Assembly (NCBI GenBank): GCA_015063325.1
Contig: SVUK01000017.1
Location: forward strand, 124,001 to 188,000
Direction: 5' to 3'
DNA from: Oscillospiraceae bacterium
GTDB lineage: Bacteria > Bacillota > Clostridia > Oscillospirales > CAG-272
DNA: 64,000 bases
Position 1 is the stretch's first letter. Every line of letters begins with the position of its first letter. Positions 9,991 through 17,550 of the stretch are shown here, piece by piece. A model generated the notes under the pieces. The model had not been told where the DNA came from. It saw only the letters and a list, made by a program, of their open reading frames with translations, and did no database searches. The translations under genes and the position numbers were made by a program.

Positions 9991-10021
9991 TTGAAAAAAA
10001 TGGGATTTTTTGTGATATAAT
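9991..10021 (+). promoter_or_regulatory. promoter of carD
   Basis: TGATATAAT gives a consensus extended -10 (TATAAT at 10016-10021). The nearest -35 is TTGAAA at 9991-9996 with a long 19-base spacer, so the TG extension probably matters. Confidence 0.6.
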
Positions 10022-10074
10022 ATTAGTAAGAACCGCAGTTTTGCATTTTTGATTTTTGGAAAGGAGGAAAAGCG

Positions 10075-10590
10075 ATGTTTGCAAAAGGGGATTTTGTTTT
10101 TTATGCCTCCGGCGGAATTTGCCGCGTAGAGGATATCCAGCGTGCGCCGCTTCCGGGAATGCCGGAGGACAGAACGTATTACATTTTGCGCTCTTTACAC
10201 GATGCAAACGGCATTTCCTACCTTCCAACCGATTGCACGACCGTTTTTTTGCGTCCAATCTTAACGGCGGAGGAAGCAGAGCGTTTCTTGAATGAAGCGA
10301 GCGGCGTTGAAACAATTGAAGCGCCGGACGCCAAAATCCTTCGGAGTAATTATCAAGAGGCAATGCGTAAGTATCAACCGGGCGAATGGTTTCGCGTGAT
10401 CAAAACGGTTCGGGAACGCGCCGCACGCATCGGCGAAAATTCCAAACCGATTAAGCTTTCGGAAACCGAACGAACCTTTGGCGAGGAGGCAAAAAAGTTT
10501 TTGTACACTGAGCTTTCTCTTGCCCTGCGCTTGACCGAGGCTCAAATTGAAGAATGCTTATTTGAAAGCGGAAATCAAAAAGCCGAATAA
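10075..10590 (+). CDS. CarD/CdnL-type RNA polymerase-binding regulator
   Basis: 171 residues. The N-terminal 60 residues (FAKGDFVFYASGGICRVEDI, then YYILRSL and YLPTD) form the Tudor-like RNA-polymerase-interacting domain shared by CarD, CdnL and Mfd. The rest is helical, as in the DNA-binding CarD C-terminal domain. Proteins of this family bind the RNAP beta subunit and stabilise open complexes, often at rRNA promoters. A GGAGG ribosome site precedes ATG 10075. It is monocistronic: own promoter upstream and a palindromic terminator right after the stop. Confidence 0.92.
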   Translation: MFAKGDFVFYASGGICRVEDIQRAPLPGMPEDRTYYILRSLHDANGISYLPTDCTTVFLRPILTAEEAERFLNEASGVETIEAPDAKILRSNYQEAMRKYQPGEWFRVIKTVRERAARIGENSKPIKLSETERTFGEEAKKFLYTELSLALRLTEAQIEECLFESGNQKAE

Positions 10591-10637
10591 AAAGATCCTC
10601 CTGCAGAAATATTTCTGCAGGAGGATCTTTTTTTATT
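10587..10637. terminator. bidirectional terminator, exact 40-base palindrome
   Basis: Bases 10591-10630 are a perfect inverted repeat with no unpaired loop base; A bases precede it and T bases follow. It serves carD (plus) and rpe (minus), which converge on it. The stop codon of rpe begins at 10637-10639. Confidence 0.93.
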
Positions 10638-11308
10638 TATCCGCGAAAGGGGTTGTCCTTTGCCGCCTTCAGCATTTTCGTAATCGTCAGCTTTGGGCGT
10701 TTGGAGCGGAAAATGGTAGAGCCGGAAACAATAATGTTTGCGCCGGCGGCGGTTGTCAACCCAACGTTTTCCTCGTTGATTCCACCGTCCACTTCAATAT
10801 CCAGTTTTAATCCGTCGCGTTCGGCAATACGCCGAATGACACGAACTTTATCCAAGCATTTCGGCATAAACGCCTGTCCGCCGAACCCGGGAACTACTGT
10901 CATTACCAAAGCCATTTCAATTTTGGAAAGGAAGGGCAATATTTTTTCCACCGGAGTTGCAGGTGAAATCGCCAGACCGCATTTCAGGTCGCGTGCATGA
11001 ATCGCCTCGATAACGGCGTCGGGGTCTTTGCAACTTTCCAAATGGAAGGTGATAATATCGGCGCCGGCTTTTGTGAAGGCGTCAATATAGCGGAGGGGTT
11101 CTTTGATCATCAGGTGAACGTCAAAGCAGAGATTGCTTTTTTTGCGCAGAGAAGCAATGACAGGTGCGCCAAAGCTGATATTCGGAACAAAAATTCCGTC
11201 CATTACGTCCAAGTGAAGGTAGGTTGCACCTGCATCGGTTACCCGTTTGACGCATTCTTCTAGATTGGCAAAATCTGCCGCGAGCAGGGAAGGAGCAATG
11301 TGAGTCAT
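10637..11308 (-). CDS. rpe: ribulose-phosphate 3-epimerase
   Basis: 223 residues. Interconverts ribulose 5-phosphate and xylulose 5-phosphate in the pentose phosphate pathway. The TIM barrel shows the family motifs: IAPSLLAADFANL at the start, HLDVMDGIFVPNISFG with metal-binding His and Asp, HLMIKEP, TVVPGFGGQAF and the phosphate-binding EVDGGI. Start ATG at 11308 has AGGAGGAAG seven bases upstream. It is the last gene of the minus-strand tsaE-to-rpe group and lies close to rpiB, so two ribulose-5-phosphate enzymes share the locus. Confidence 0.97.
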   Translation of the reverse strand: MTHIAPSLLAADFANLEECVKRVTDAGATYLHLDVMDGIFVPNISFGAPVIASLRKKSNLCFDVHLMIKEPLRYIDAFTKAGADIITFHLESCKDPDAVIEAIHARDLKCGLAISPATPVEKILPFLSKIEMALVMTVVPGFGGQAFMPKCLDKVRVIRRIAERDGLKLDIEVDGGINEENVGLTTAAGANIIVSGSTIFRSKRPKLTITKMLKAAKDNPFRG

Positions 11309-11458
11309 AGTATCTTCCTCCTGAAAAAGAATTCGGTGGGAACAGAATCGCAATGTTTGTCATATTCTGTCGTGAAAGAGCGCATAGACCGCCGGTGTAG
11401 ACGGGGAAAAAGACGGTCGTACGGGAAAAACGGATCGGCAGGGATATGCTTTTTCATA

Positions 11459-11496
11459 GCGGAGCGGCCCCGGTTTGGGTTGCTCCGCATTTTTTA
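11459..11496 (+). terminator. terminator-like hairpin facing the plus strand
   Basis: GCGGAGC at 11459-11465 pairs with GCTCCGC at 11482-11488 and is followed by ATTTTTTAT on the plus strand. No plus-strand gene precedes it; on the minus strand the T tract is on the wrong side, so a role between ispF and rpe is doubtful. Confidence 0.4.
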
Positions 11497-11976
11497 TGTT
11501 TTAAAGATCAAAGAGACCGCGTGGGCGGCAATTCCAAGTCCCTCTCCCGTGAATCCCAGTCCTTCTTCTGTGGTGGCTTTCACGCTGATGCGGTCGATCG
11601 AAACGCCAAGTGCGACGGCGATCTTTTCGCGCATTCTCGGAATGTGCGGCGCCATTTTCGGTGCCTGTGCCAAAATTGTTGCGTCAATATTTCCGATCTT
11701 CCAGCCGTTCTCGTACAGTAAATTGGAAACTTTTTGTGCAAGCGCAAGGCTGTCGGCGCCTTCCCATGCGGCGTCGGAATCGGGAAACAGATGTCCGATA
11801 TCTCCGAGTGCGGCGGCGCCCAAGAGAGAATCCATGATGGAATGGGTCAGGACGTCGGCGTCGCTATGCCCGAGCAGTCCTTGCGGATAGGGGATTTCTA
11901 CGCCTCCGAGGATCAAACGTCGATCCTTGACCAGCCGATGAACGTCATATCCATGTCCGATTCGGAAATCACTCAT
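11494..11976 (-). CDS. ispF: 2-C-methyl-D-erythritol 2,4-cyclodiphosphate synthase
   Basis: 160 residues, the usual IspF length. Fifth enzyme of the MEP isoprenoid pathway. Zinc ligands are visible in GYDVHRL near the start and in [11 protein letters not shown]; the C-terminal [21 protein letters not shown] motif is also typical. Start ATG at 11976 is preceded by AAAGGAGG seven bases upstream, which lies in the last codons of ispD; the two genes overlap by eight bases. ispD and ispF are separate proteins here, not the fused IspDF. Confidence 0.97.
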   Translation of the reverse strand: MSDFRIGHGYDVHRLVKDRRLILGGVEIPYPQGLLGHSDADVLTHSIMDSLLGAAALGDIGHLFPDSDAAWEGADSLALAQKVSNLLYENGWKIGNIDATILAQAPKMAPHIPRMREKIAVALGVSIDRISVKATTEEGLGFTGEGLGIAAHAVSLIFKT

Positions 11977-12736
11977 CGTTGTCCTCCTTTTTGCGTGCGG
12001 CAAGAATTGCTTCTGCAAGGCGTATATCGGCAGGCATTGTGATTTTAATATTTTCCTTTCCGCAGTCCACAAGACGAACGCCGTATCCCATATGTTCGAT
12101 CAGTCCGTTGTCATCTGTGGGGGAAAAGTTGTCCGCCTGCGCGCGTGCAGTAGCGGCGGTATAGAGGGGAAAGGCAAAGACCTGCGGTGTTTGCACTGCC
12201 CATAGATTTTCGCGATTCACGGTCTCTTTTACATTGCCGAGCGCCCCGGTACGTTTAACGGTATCGGTAATGGGATATCCGGCGGACGCCGCCTTGTTTT
12301 TATAGGCACATAGACAAACGCGCGCGATTTGCATCGGCGTTGTCAGGCAACGGGCACCGTCGGCAACGGCAATGAATTTCGTATTGGTGCTTACCGCGTT
12401 CAATCCGTTGCGTGCCGATTCCGCGCGGTCGGCTCCGCCGGAAACGACCGTTTTGCATTTGGAAATTTCATATTGGTCGATCAAATCCAAAACGATTTGT
12501 TGGTCTTGCGGACGGGCAACGACTACGATCTCGCGGATCAGAGGACATTGCTCATAGGCTTGGAGCGACCGCGCGAGAACCGGAACGCCGTCAACCTCCA
12601 AAAACTGTTTGGAAATCTGCGAACCCATGCGCGAAGAAGCGCCTGCCGCAAGAATGAGCGCTGTGGTATAGTTTTTTACAGTCAGGTTTTGATAAAGGTT
12701 TAAGACTTCTGTCGCGCCTTTAATCGCTTTTTTCAT
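11969..12736 (-). CDS. ispD: 2-C-methyl-D-erythritol 4-phosphate cytidylyltransferase
   Basis: 255 residues, third enzyme of the MEP pathway. It has the nucleotide-binding [12 protein letters not shown] motif followed by [17 protein letters not shown], then [14 protein letters not shown] and VADGARCL, and QTPQVF near the end. The 22 residues before the nucleotidyltransferase core form an N-terminal extension; the ribosome site AAAGGAGAGG supports the start at 12736. One position is unusual: the common HDAARP motif reads DGARCL, so the usual His and Pro are replaced. Followed by ispF with an 8-base overlap. Confidence 0.95.
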   Translation of the reverse strand: MKKAIKGATEVLNLYQNLTVKNYTTALILAAGASSRMGSQISKQFLEVDGVPVLARSLQAYEQCPLIREIVVVARPQDQQIVLDLIDQYEISKCKTVVSGGADRAESARNGLNAVSTNTKFIAVADGARCLTTPMQIARVCLCAYKNKAASAGYPITDTVKRTGALGNVKETVNRENLWAVQTPQVFAFPLYTAATARAQADNFSPTDDNGLIEHMGYGVRLVDCGKENIKITMPADIRLAEAILAARKKEDNDE

Positions 12737-12759
12737 AAGCCTCTCCTTTTTTGGGAAAA

Positions 12760-13212
12760 TCAGAATTCGGTCTTTTCCAACTGCATGAACAAATCGACGC
12801 GGCGCTGATGTTTTCCGCCTTCAAATTCGGTGGAAAGGAAAGCGTCTACCAAATCGCAAGCAACGCCGTAGCCGACTACACGCTCGCCGAAGCAAAGGAC
12901 GTTTGCGTCGTTGTGCGCGCGCGTCAAACGGGCGCTGAAGACATCGGAGCAGGCGGCGGCGCGAATGCCGCGGTGTTTGTTTGCCGCCATTGACATTCCG
13001 ATGCCGGTTCCGCAAATCAGAATGCCGAGTTTGGTTGTACCGTTTTGGATACTTTTACAAACAGCGTCGGCAAAAACAGGATAATCGCAGCTTGCTTCGC
13101 TGTCGGTTCCAACGTCAATCACATCCCAGCCAAGTTCCTTCAGGTGGGGAATGATTTTCATCTTTAAGGCATATCCTGCATGGTCGGAACCAATGGTGAT
13201 CTTTTTTTCCAT
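12760..13212 (-). CDS. rpiB: ribose-5-phosphate isomerase B
   Basis: 150 residues, RpiB/LacAB family. Interconverts ribose 5-phosphate and ribulose 5-phosphate. Motifs: ITIGSDHAGYALK at the start (phosphate-binding Asp-His), DYPVFA, the active-site Cys in LICGTGIGMSMAANK, and the ACSDVFSARLTRAHND segment with catalytic His. It sits 23 bases upstream of ispD in the same direction. With rpe it supplies pentose phosphates; the glyceraldehyde-3-phosphate produced further on feeds the MEP pathway, which may explain the grouping (inference). Confidence 0.97.
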   Translation of the reverse strand: MEKKITIGSDHAGYALKMKIIPHLKELGWDVIDVGTDSEASCDYPVFADAVCKSIQNGTTKLGILICGTGIGMSMAANKHRGIRAAACSDVFSARLTRAHNDANVLCFGERVVGYGVACDLVDAFLSTEFEGGKHQRRVDLFMQLEKTEF

Positions 13213-13266
13213 TTTTCAAAATTCCTTTCGGTATCTGTTTCGGTATTGATTACAATATTTGGATGA

Positions 13267-13962
13267 TTATTTTTCAGCTTGTTGTTTCATTTTTTCGGCA
13301 CGCGTCCGCTCCGCCTGCGAAGGGCGCAGGTAAACGGGAGAGAGCCGTGCGTCGGTAAGTGATTTTCCTTCAGCCGTCTTGCGTAGAGCAACAGAAGCAA
13401 CCGAAGCGGCGCTTTGCAACCGAAGCCGTTCGGACACAGGAAGATAGGGGTGCTCGATTTGCGACGTAACAAGATCATAGCCGTCGCCGACAAACAGAAC
13501 CGGTTCGGAATAGGCGGAAAGAATGTTTTCCAGTTCTTCTACTGAGATTGCCGAATCGGGCAATAGGCAATTTTTTCCGCGGAAAAGCGCGGTATAAACC
13601 TGATTTCTGCGTGCATTCATCACCGGACAAATCAAGCTGTCCGAAAGAAAGGCAAGATTTTCAGCAAGCGCTTCTAATGTGGAAACCCCGACGCACGGTT
13701 TGCCTTTTCCAAACGCCAGCCCTTTGACGGTTGCAACGCCGATTCTTACGCCTGTAAACGATCCCGGACCAACCGAAACGGCAAACAGATCAATGTTGTC
13801 AATTGTTAAATCCAACCGAGAAAGCAAAGATTCTACCATGGGGAGCAGATTTTCGCTGTGCGTGTTTCCGCGGTTTAAGGTCATTTCCGCCAGCAGGCGG
13901 TCATCTTTTTGCAGAGCGACCGAAGCCGCGATTGCCGAACTTTCCAGTGCCAAAACAATCAT
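13267..13962 (-). CDS. tsaB: tRNA threonylcarbamoyladenosine biosynthesis protein TsaB
   Basis: 231 residues. TsaB is an ASKHA-fold pseudo-enzyme that dimerises with TsaD for t6A37 modification of ANN-decoding tRNAs. Motifs: MIVLALESSAIAASVAL at the start, RGNTHSENLLPMV and VSVGPGSFTGVRIGVATVKGLA. The start at 13962 overlaps the tsaE stop as ATGA and has a GGGGGAAG ribosome site. TsaD itself is not beside it; a TsaD-like protein lies at 30620. Confidence 0.95.
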   Translation of the reverse strand: MIVLALESSAIAASVALQKDDRLLAEMTLNRGNTHSENLLPMVESLLSRLDLTIDNIDLFAVSVGPGSFTGVRIGVATVKGLAFGKGKPCVGVSTLEALAENLAFLSDSLICPVMNARRNQVYTALFRGKNCLLPDSAISVEELENILSAYSEPVLFVGDGYDLVTSQIEHPYLPVSERLRLQSAASVASVALRKTAEGKSLTDARLSPVYLRPSQAERTRAEKMKQQAEK

Positions 13963-14420
13963 GCTTTCTTCCCCCTTTGCAAAACGGTAATGATCCTGTG
14001 ATCGGGCAGGGAGAGGTCGTCTTTTGCGATGGTGATCTCCAAGCGATGTTCGGGTAAAAAATCCTTGATATTTTCGCTCCATTCGCAAAGGCAGATACCG
14101 CCGCGCGCAAGATAATCGTCAAATCCGATGGAGATCAGATCTTCCTCGCTTTCGATTCTGTAAAAATCAAAATGAAAGACCGAACGGGGAAACGCAGGAT
14201 ATTCGCGCACCAACGCAAAGGTTGGGGAACGGACGATCGATGAAGGAGCAATGACCGAAACAAATCCGCGTACAAACGCTGTCTTGCCAACGCCGAGATC
14301 CCCGTAAAGCGCCACAAAGGGTGGCAGAGATCGGTCGGCGAGCATGACTTCGGCGATTTTTGCGCCGATCATTTCGGTTTCGGCAACGGAGGAGGATGCG
14401 ATTGGCAAATTCCAATTCAT
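13959..14420 (-). CDS. tsaE: tRNA threonylcarbamoyladenosine biosynthesis ATPase TsaE
   Basis: 153 residues. The P-loop ATPase that resets the TsaBD complex in t6A synthesis. Walker A is GDLGVGKTAFVRG; SPTFALVREY and HFDFYRI are family signatures, followed by the conserved ICLCEWSENI. First gene of the minus-strand operon: a consensus promoter lies about 45 bases upstream and GGAGGTTG precedes the ATG. It overlaps tsaB by four bases. Confidence 0.96.
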   Translation of the reverse strand: MNWNLPIASSSVAETEMIGAKIAEVMLADRSLPPFVALYGDLGVGKTAFVRGFVSVIAPSSIVRSPTFALVREYPAFPRSVFHFDFYRIESEEDLISIGFDDYLARGGICLCEWSENIKDFLPEHRLEITIAKDDLSLPDHRIITVLQRGKKA

Positions 14421-14464
14421 ATTTTCAACCTCCGTTTCCGTTTTTTCTTCACTATATTGTAGTT

Positions 14465-14493
14465 ATTATAACATTTGTACAGAATTTTGTAAA
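14465..14493 (-). promoter_or_regulatory. promoter of the tsaE-tsaB-rpiB-ispDF-rpe group
   Basis: Read on the minus strand: TTTACA, 17 bases, TATAAT, with TGT just before the -10 (extended -10). Confidence 0.85.
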
Positions 14494-14515
14494 GTATTTT
14501 TTCAAACTTGCAAAA

Positions 14516-14725
14516 TTATTTTTTTCGAAATGCGTTCAGCGGAATTTTATTTCCGTCCGGCTCTTGCACAACGGTATGATCCAGTGTGTTTTTCAAATTG
14601 GCTCGAAATTCGGCAAGATATTCCTCGCGCAAAGCCTTTTGTTCGGCAGCTTCCTCTGGGGTCAGTCCTTCGGCTTTCTGCTTTTTGGCAAGCGCGTTGA
14701 TACGTAACTGCTTTTCAATTTCCAT
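14516..14725 (-). CDS. DUF896 (YnzC/UPF0291) family protein
   Basis: 69 residues, the normal length. It has the helical-hairpin signature INALAKKQKAEGLTPEEAAEQ followed by LREEYLAEFRANL, as in Bacillus YnzC, a small protein whose function is not settled. The basic C-terminus ends in FRKK. AGGA precedes the ATG. It follows the rpmB terminator on the same strand. Confidence 0.93.
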   Translation of the reverse strand: MEIEKQLRINALAKKQKAEGLTPEEAAEQKALREEYLAEFRANLKNTLDHTVVQEPDGNKIPLNAFRKK

Positions 14726-14754
14726 AACTGCTATCCTTTTTTATCTCCTAATTT

Positions 14755-14796
14755 TTGCGAAAAAAGAAAGGGCAGGACACGTCTTGGGTGCCTGCC
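14755..14796 (-). terminator. terminator of rpmB
   Basis: On the minus strand GGCAGGCAC pairs with GTGTCCTGCC (one bulge) and is followed by CTTTCTTTTTT. Confidence 0.85.
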
Positions 14797-14819
14797 GCAT
14801 ATCTTTATCTGCACCCGAA

Positions 14820-14990
14820 TTAGGCTTTTCTCAGGGTGCGAAGGCAACGGGAGCAAACATTGATCGCTTTCTCGCCGTCGAGTCTGATTTTGCGAATATT
14901 GGGTTTCCAGGTTCTGTTTGTTTTCCGGTGGGAGTGGGAAACGTTCTGACCGAACACAACTCCTTTACCGCAAATGCAGCATTTTGCCAT
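14820..14990 (-). CDS. rpmB: 50S ribosomal protein L28 (zinc-ribbon form)
   Basis: A 56-residue protein. The sequence begins [20 protein letters not shown], has the [10 protein letters not shown] core of L28, and ends [12 protein letters not shown]. Cys4/Cys7 and Cys46/Cys49 make a CxxC pair set, so this is the zinc-binding (C+) version of L28. GGAGGTG lies eight bases upstream of the ATG. Own promoter and terminator: monocistronic. Single rpmB genes of this kind are common in Firmicutes. Confidence 0.95.
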   Translation of the reverse strand: MAKCCICGKGVVFGQNVSHSHRKTNRTWKPNIRKIRLDGEKAINVCSRCLRTLRKA

Positions 14991-15067
14991 TTTTGACACC
15001 TCCTACTAAACGCTTCACCGCCGCAAAAAACGATTGCGCCGGGGCAAAACATGATACAGCAGACTGT

Positions 15068-15096
15068 ATTATATCATATCTTTTCCAATAATGCAA
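15068..15096 (-). promoter_or_regulatory. promoter of rpmB
   Basis: On the minus strand TTGCAT, 17 bases, TATAAT. An exact ATACAG/CTGTAT dyad (15054-15069) overlaps the downstream edge of the -10. Confidence 0.85.
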
Positions 15097-15217
15097 GCCT
15101 TTTTTTGAATTTTTTTCAAAAAAGTGAAGTCATATTTTGTGGCTCTGATCGAACGGTTCTATTTTTTTTTCCATAAGCATAAATTTAAAACAAAAATCGG
15201 AAAGGCGGTGCGGTTTT

Positions 15218-16516
15218 GTGAAACCCGTTTTTAAAACAATTCTCGTTTTACTTTCATGTTTGTTGGTATTTTGTGCTCTCCCGATTTCCGGAAGCGCGGC
15301 TTCGGAAAAAGCGATTCTATCGCAGGGAGTTGCTGTTGTGGGCGCCGGAATGGATGTTGCCGTTTCGGGAATGGTGGGCAATGATATTCCTTTTTCTGCC
15401 GATGATTTTGAAAAAGGAATGAATCTTTCCGAGGTTCGTTATCTCACATTCCGCAGTGTTCCATCCAGCGCCGAGGGAGAATTGCTTCTCGGCTCTTCCC
15501 GTATCGGTGCCGGACAAAGCGTTTCTGCGGCAACGCTTTCTGCGGTTTCCTTCCATCCTGCAAATGAAGCCGTTATGCGCGCTTCGTTCACTTTTACCGT
15601 CAACGGCGGAAATCTGCCGGTAACCTGCAATCTCTCCTACCGGACGAAAGCGAACTCTGCGCCCGGTGTAGGCGTTGCCTCAACGCTTTCGCTGAACGGT
15701 ATGACCTTCCGTGATGTTGATCAATACGGTACACTTTGCGCGGTTGATCCCGATGGTGACGATTTGCGCTATGAGATTGTGACCTTTCCGCACAAGGGAA
15801 GCGTTCTTCTGACGGACGCCCAAAAGGGAACCTATGTTTATCGTCCGTCCAAAGGATATGTCGGAAGCGATTCGTTTTCCTATGTTGCACGGGATTCCTA
15901 CGGCAATTACAGCTGTACCGAAAAAGTCAATCTGCGCGTTGAGGTCGCCGGAACGTCGATTCAGTACGTGGATATTTCCAAAGAGCAGGCGGTCGCGTCT
16001 ATTGCAGTGACTTCGGCAGGCGTTATGAGCGGTGTTCAGGTGGGGGGCAAATACTATTTCCGTCCACAGGAAGAGGTTAGCCGGATTGATTTTCTGACAA
16101 TGGCAATGAATGCCGTCGGTATTTCGGAAGTTCCGGATTGCGAAAGGACGACTTTTGCCGACGACGATCAGATTCCGGCAACGATGAAAGGCGTTGTTGC
16201 GGCGGCAGAAAAACTCGAAATTCTTTCGGCTTTTGCCAACGATGAAAATCCCGATTGCTTTGCGCCGCAAAAACCGGTCACACGCGCCGAGGCGGCAGTC
16301 ATTTTGGAAAAATTACTCCAAGCACAGCCGGTTCCCCAAAGCATTCCCACTTTCTCGGATACGCTTCAAATTCCCGTTTGGGCGCAGGACGCTGTTTTAA
16401 CGCTCGGCTCCTTGGGGATTATGACTTCGACAGACGGAAACGTTTCTCCCCTTGCCAATCTCACACGCGGAATGGCGGCAGAACTGCTCTCGGCAGTGAT
16501 GCGCTATTCAGCATAA
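15218..16516 (+). CDS. secreted S-layer-homology protein with a cadherin-like domain
   Basis: 432 residues. The GTG start at 15218 follows AAAGGCGGTG by about nine bases and gives a clear signal peptide (KPVFKTILVLLSCLLVFCAL, cleavage after GSA-A). The middle has a tandem-type cadherin-like/VCBS domain at about 170-240 (DPDGDDLRYEIV, GTYVYRPSKGYVGSDSFSYVA). The C-terminal 170 residues hold about three SLH repeats (for example VTRAEAAVILEKLLQ and LTRGMAAELLSAVM), which usually bind pyruvylated wall polymer. So it is an extracellular wall-anchored protein; the N-terminal 130 residues are unrecognised. Confidence 0.85.
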   Translation: MKPVFKTILVLLSCLLVFCALPISGSAASEKAILSQGVAVVGAGMDVAVSGMVGNDIPFSADDFEKGMNLSEVRYLTFRSVPSSAEGELLLGSSRIGAGQSVSAATLSAVSFHPANEAVMRASFTFTVNGGNLPVTCNLSYRTKANSAPGVGVASTLSLNGMTFRDVDQYGTLCAVDPDGDDLRYEIVTFPHKGSVLLTDAQKGTYVYRPSKGYVGSDSFSYVARDSYGNYSCTEKVNLRVEVAGTSIQYVDISKEQAVASIAVTSAGVMSGVQVGGKYYFRPQEEVSRIDFLTMAMNAVGISEVPDCERTTFADDDQIPATMKGVVAAAEKLEILSAFANDENPDCFAPQKPVTRAEAAVILEKLLQAQPVPQSIPTFSDTLQIPVWAQDAVLTLGSLGIMTSTDGNVSPLANLTRGMAAELLSAVMRYSA

Positions 16517-16519
16517 TTG

Positions 16520-16553
16520 AAAAAATGGGATCGCATTGTGCGACCCCTTTTTT
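16520..16553. terminator. terminator between the SLH gene and the convergent small gene
   Basis: GGGATCGCA and TGCGACCCC form a stem (one mismatch) around TTG, with A bases before and TTTTTT after, so it can serve both strands. Confidence 0.85.
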
Positions 16554-16810
16554 CAATCTTTGTTTCGCTTTTTTTGTTCCATTTCCACCGCGTCGGCAAC
16601 GATGGCGAGCAGTACGGCAACCAGAATCGCGGCAAGATAATCATATATTGCTCCCGACCAGGTATCAAAGGCAAGGAGAATATCTTTTTGTCGGTCGATC
16701 AGATAGGAGATCAGGATTGCAATGCCTTCCAAAACGACCAGCGGAAGTGCCAGCCGTAAAAACAAAAGCGCCGAGCGCCCCGGGATGTAAATCAAACGAT
16801 TGCGTTTCAT
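16553..16810 (-). CDS. small two-helix membrane protein, unknown
   Basis: 85 residues with two hydrophobic segments (about 12-38 and 56-73) and a charged tail EMEQKKRNKD. GAAAGGAA lies nine bases upstream of ATG 16810, which supports translation. I do not recognise the family. It stands alone between a terminator and an AT-rich gap. Confidence 0.6.
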   Translation of the reverse strand: MKRNRLIYIPGRSALLFLRLALPLVVLEGIAILISYLIDRQKDILLAFDTWSGAIYDYLAAILVAVLLAIVADAVEMEQKKRNKD

Positions 16811-17202
16811 AGTCTCAAATTCCTTTCAATATGCGACTGTTTATGCAAAAGGGATAAAATGAATATTTTTTTGAAAATGCAGTAAAAGGTATGTTTTTTG
16901 TCTTTCTGACTCTATTTTAAGCTTGATTATACAAAAAATCAAGGGCAAGTTTTTTCCAATTTTCCTTTAAAAAAAAATAAATACTGGAAAAAAAGTATAA
17001 AAAAACCAAATATAGTAGAAATATCCAAAAATACCAGTTATAAGAAATGAAAAGTTGATTTTTTTATATTCAAAATTAACAAATGATGGCATTTTTTATT
17101 TGGATTTTCCTGATTTTCGGTTTGCTATAATAGAGTTGTAAGCGCTCGAAAAAGCGCGAAGGGAACCGAAAGAAAACAGATTCAAACGAAAGGAAACGAA
17201 TA
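16811..17202. other. AT-rich divergent intergenic region without a gene
   Basis: About 390 bases at roughly 75-80 percent A+T between two divergent small genes. It holds a TATAAT on the minus strand at 16926-16931 with no good -35, inside a small CTTGATT/AATCAAG inverted repeat (16922-16943), and the plus-strand promoter at 17123-17131. Poly-A and poly-T tracts in rough phase suggest a curved segment. I see no coding frame, tRNA or known riboswitch in it. Confidence 0.6.
17123..17131 (+). promoter_or_regulatory. extended -10 promoter of the DUF6514-like gene
   Basis: TGCTATAAT is a consensus extended -10. The -35 is poor (TTGGAT at 17100-17105 is 20 bases away). A GCGC/GCGC hairpin follows in the leader at about 17142-17157. 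Confidence 0.55.
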
Positions 17203-17490
17203 ATGAAATCATTGGAAAAAAGACATGTCTTAATTGAGGAGACCGTTTTCTACGAAGGATTGCAGCTTCATAATCTTTTTTGGCAGGATCTTTCCACATT
17301 ACAGTTTTACGTATCCGTAAAATATGGGAACGAGACAGCAGAAGCCGCGTTGGGGACAGATCCATCCTTTGCCGCCCGTTGTTACCAGTTGATTCGGGAC
17401 GGCGGCGTTACCCCGTGCACGCTTTCGGAGGTCGTTGCCGATCTGAAAGTTCAAAACGAAAATACAGAAAAAACGCTTTACAAAATCTGA
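17203..17490 (+). CDS. DUF6514-like small protein
   Basis: 95 residues, soluble. The layout, a central beta hairpin and then a C-terminal helix with a short hydrophobic pattern (CYQLIRDGGVTPCTLSEVVADL), resembles DUF6514, a clostridial family of about 90 residues with unknown role. This likeness is moderate. GAAAGGAAACG precedes the ATG. It lies just upstream of nrdR, whose promoter begins inside its last codons. Confidence 0.75.
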   Translation: MKSLEKRHVLIEETVFYEGLQLHNLFWQDLSTLQFYVSVKYGNETAEAALGTDPSFAARCYQLIRDGGVTPCTLSEVVADLKVQNENTEKTLYKI

Positions 17491-17505
17491 TATCTATGGT
17501 ATAAT
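17477..17505 (+). promoter_or_regulatory. promoter of nrdR
   Basis: TTTACA, 17 bases, TATAAT, with TGG before the -10. The -35 lies in the last codons of the preceding gene. Confidence 0.8.
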
Positions 17506-17550
17506 CAATTCAAGGAACACAAAATATTGTTTTGAAGGGAAGTAAAACGT

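Noticed and set aside
11459-11496. Attenuator for rpe
   Set aside because: The T tract is on the plus strand only, so the hairpin does not form a minus-strand attenuator.
13267-14420. The tsaE-tsaB pair as an operon with tsaD
   Set aside because: No tsaD lies next to it; the distant TsaD-like gene at 30620 has altered motifs and is treated separately.
16922-16943. Riboswitch or small RNA in the AT-rich gap
   Set aside because: Only one short AT inverted repeat is present; no known riboswitch core or terminator pairing.
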